From the NCBI GenBank assembly GCA_947488635.1, contig CANLAY010000046.1:1-7109 (forward strand): a stretch of 7,109 bases of DNA. The letters are read 5' to 3'. The stretch's first letter is position 1. Every line of letters starts with the position of its first letter. The notes beneath the pieces were generated by a model, which did not search any database, was not told the DNA's origin, and saw nothing but the letters and a program-made list of their open reading frames with translations. The stretch comes from Candidatus Nanopelagicaceae bacterium (GTDB taxonomy: Bacteria; Actinomycetota; Actinomycetes; Nanopelagicales; Nanopelagicaceae). Of this stretch, positions 6,899 to 7,109 are shown piece after piece. Both the position numbers and the translations under genes were made by a program.

Positions 6899-7109
6899 TT
6901 GCTTATGCCTTTGCCCCCGCCAAGTAAATGGCCGCGCTTACTTTTACTTTGTAATAGTTCACTAACTGAGGAATCCGAATCATTGAGTCGCGTGAGTCGA
7001 ATTGCGCCACCATTTGACTCAAGAATTGTGATTGAAGCTGGATCGATAACGATTCGTTGAAAATCATCTAGATGCATTCCCATTGAACTTGCCACAATTG
7101 CTTTTATTA
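6895..7109 (-). CDS. MSMEG_4193-type histidine phosphatase / phosphomutase-like protein, C-terminal fragment
   Basis: The frame is open to the right edge, so the 5' part is missing and the GTG at 7095 is internal. The 70 visible residues start IKAIVASSMGMHLDDFQRIV and continue DPASITIL, ending near LLGGGKGISK. They match the C-terminal part of the actinobacterial MSMEG_4193 family (TIGR03848-type), in the histidine phosphatase (phosphoglycerate mutase-like) superfamily. In that family the segment just before IKAI is normally HGDV, carrying the second active-site histidine, so the cut falls right after the catalytic core. Neither that His nor the N-terminal RHG motif can be checked here. The substrate is unknown. 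It is the first gene of the visible minus-strand run and its TGA overlaps the DUF3090 GTG start. A Gly-rich tail is usual in the family. Confidence 0.8.
   Translation of the reverse strand, partial: IKAIVASSMGMHLDDFQRIVIDPASITILESNGGAIRLTRLNDSDSSVSELLQSKSKRGHLLGGGKGISK
6908..6912 (-). promoter_or_regulatory. Shine-Dalgarno AAAGG for the DUF3090 gene
   Basis: The minus strand reads GGGGGCAAAGGCATAAGCAAGTG. AAAGG lies 9 bases before GTG 6898 and inside the last codons of the phosphatase gene. It supports the GTG start at the GTGA overlap over any downstream candidate. Confidence 0.5.

Noticed and set aside
1..7109. Insertion sequences, CRISPR arrays, tRNA or rRNA genes, phage or defence genes
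   Set aside because: No transposase motifs, repeated spacers, cloverleaf-like blocks or defence domains were seen; the window is densely filled with housekeeping genes.

Overview
The window looks like chromosomal DNA of an actinobacterium with unusually moderate G+C. By eye the composition is a little under 50% (sampled, not counted). The lineage evidence is gene content and order: the mycothiol ligase MshC sits next to three families found mainly in Actinobacteria (an MSMEG_4193-type histidine phosphatase, DUF3090, and an SCO1664-type protein), followed by cobalamin-dependent methionine synthase. Mycothiol with this composition suggests a small-genome freshwater actinobacterium (acI/Nanopelagicales-like). 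That placement is inference.

Layout. Positions 1-216 (+) hold the C-terminal end of a RecB-family PD-(D/E)XK exonuclease, cut by the left edge. Everything else is on the minus strand and is read from the right edge leftwards: histidine phosphatase C-terminus (7109-6895, cut by the right edge), DUF3090 protein (6898-6350), SCO1664-type kinase-like protein (6366-5644), mshC (5634-4393), metH (4358-861), and a HAD hydrolase (871-188) carrying an in-frame TAA at its 38th codon. Spacing is tight: a 4-base GTGA overlap, a 17-base overlap, a 9-base gap, a 34-base gap, then an 11-base overlap. This is consistent with one polycistronic unit whose main promoter lies to the right of the window. The 34-base gap before metH holds a possible extended -10 promoter placed for a leaderless metH transcript. 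The HAD gene and the recB-like gene converge and overlap by 29 bases. No stretch over 300 bases lacks a gene.

Function. MshC joins cysteine to GlcN-Ins on the way to mycothiol, the actinobacterial redox thiol. MetH makes methionine from homocysteine. The cluster therefore links two branches of sulfur amino-acid use. The three upstream proteins form a conserved actinobacterial neighbourhood of unknown biochemical role: a phosphatase/phosphomutase-like enzyme, a protein with PI3/4-kinase-like motifs, and a protein with a Cys/His-rich tail.

The strongest anomaly is the single nonsense codon in an otherwise intact HAD gene. The most interesting open biology is the kinase-like/phosphatase/DUF3090 set. 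I found no clear mobile element, CRISPR array, RNA gene or obviously novel defence-type system.
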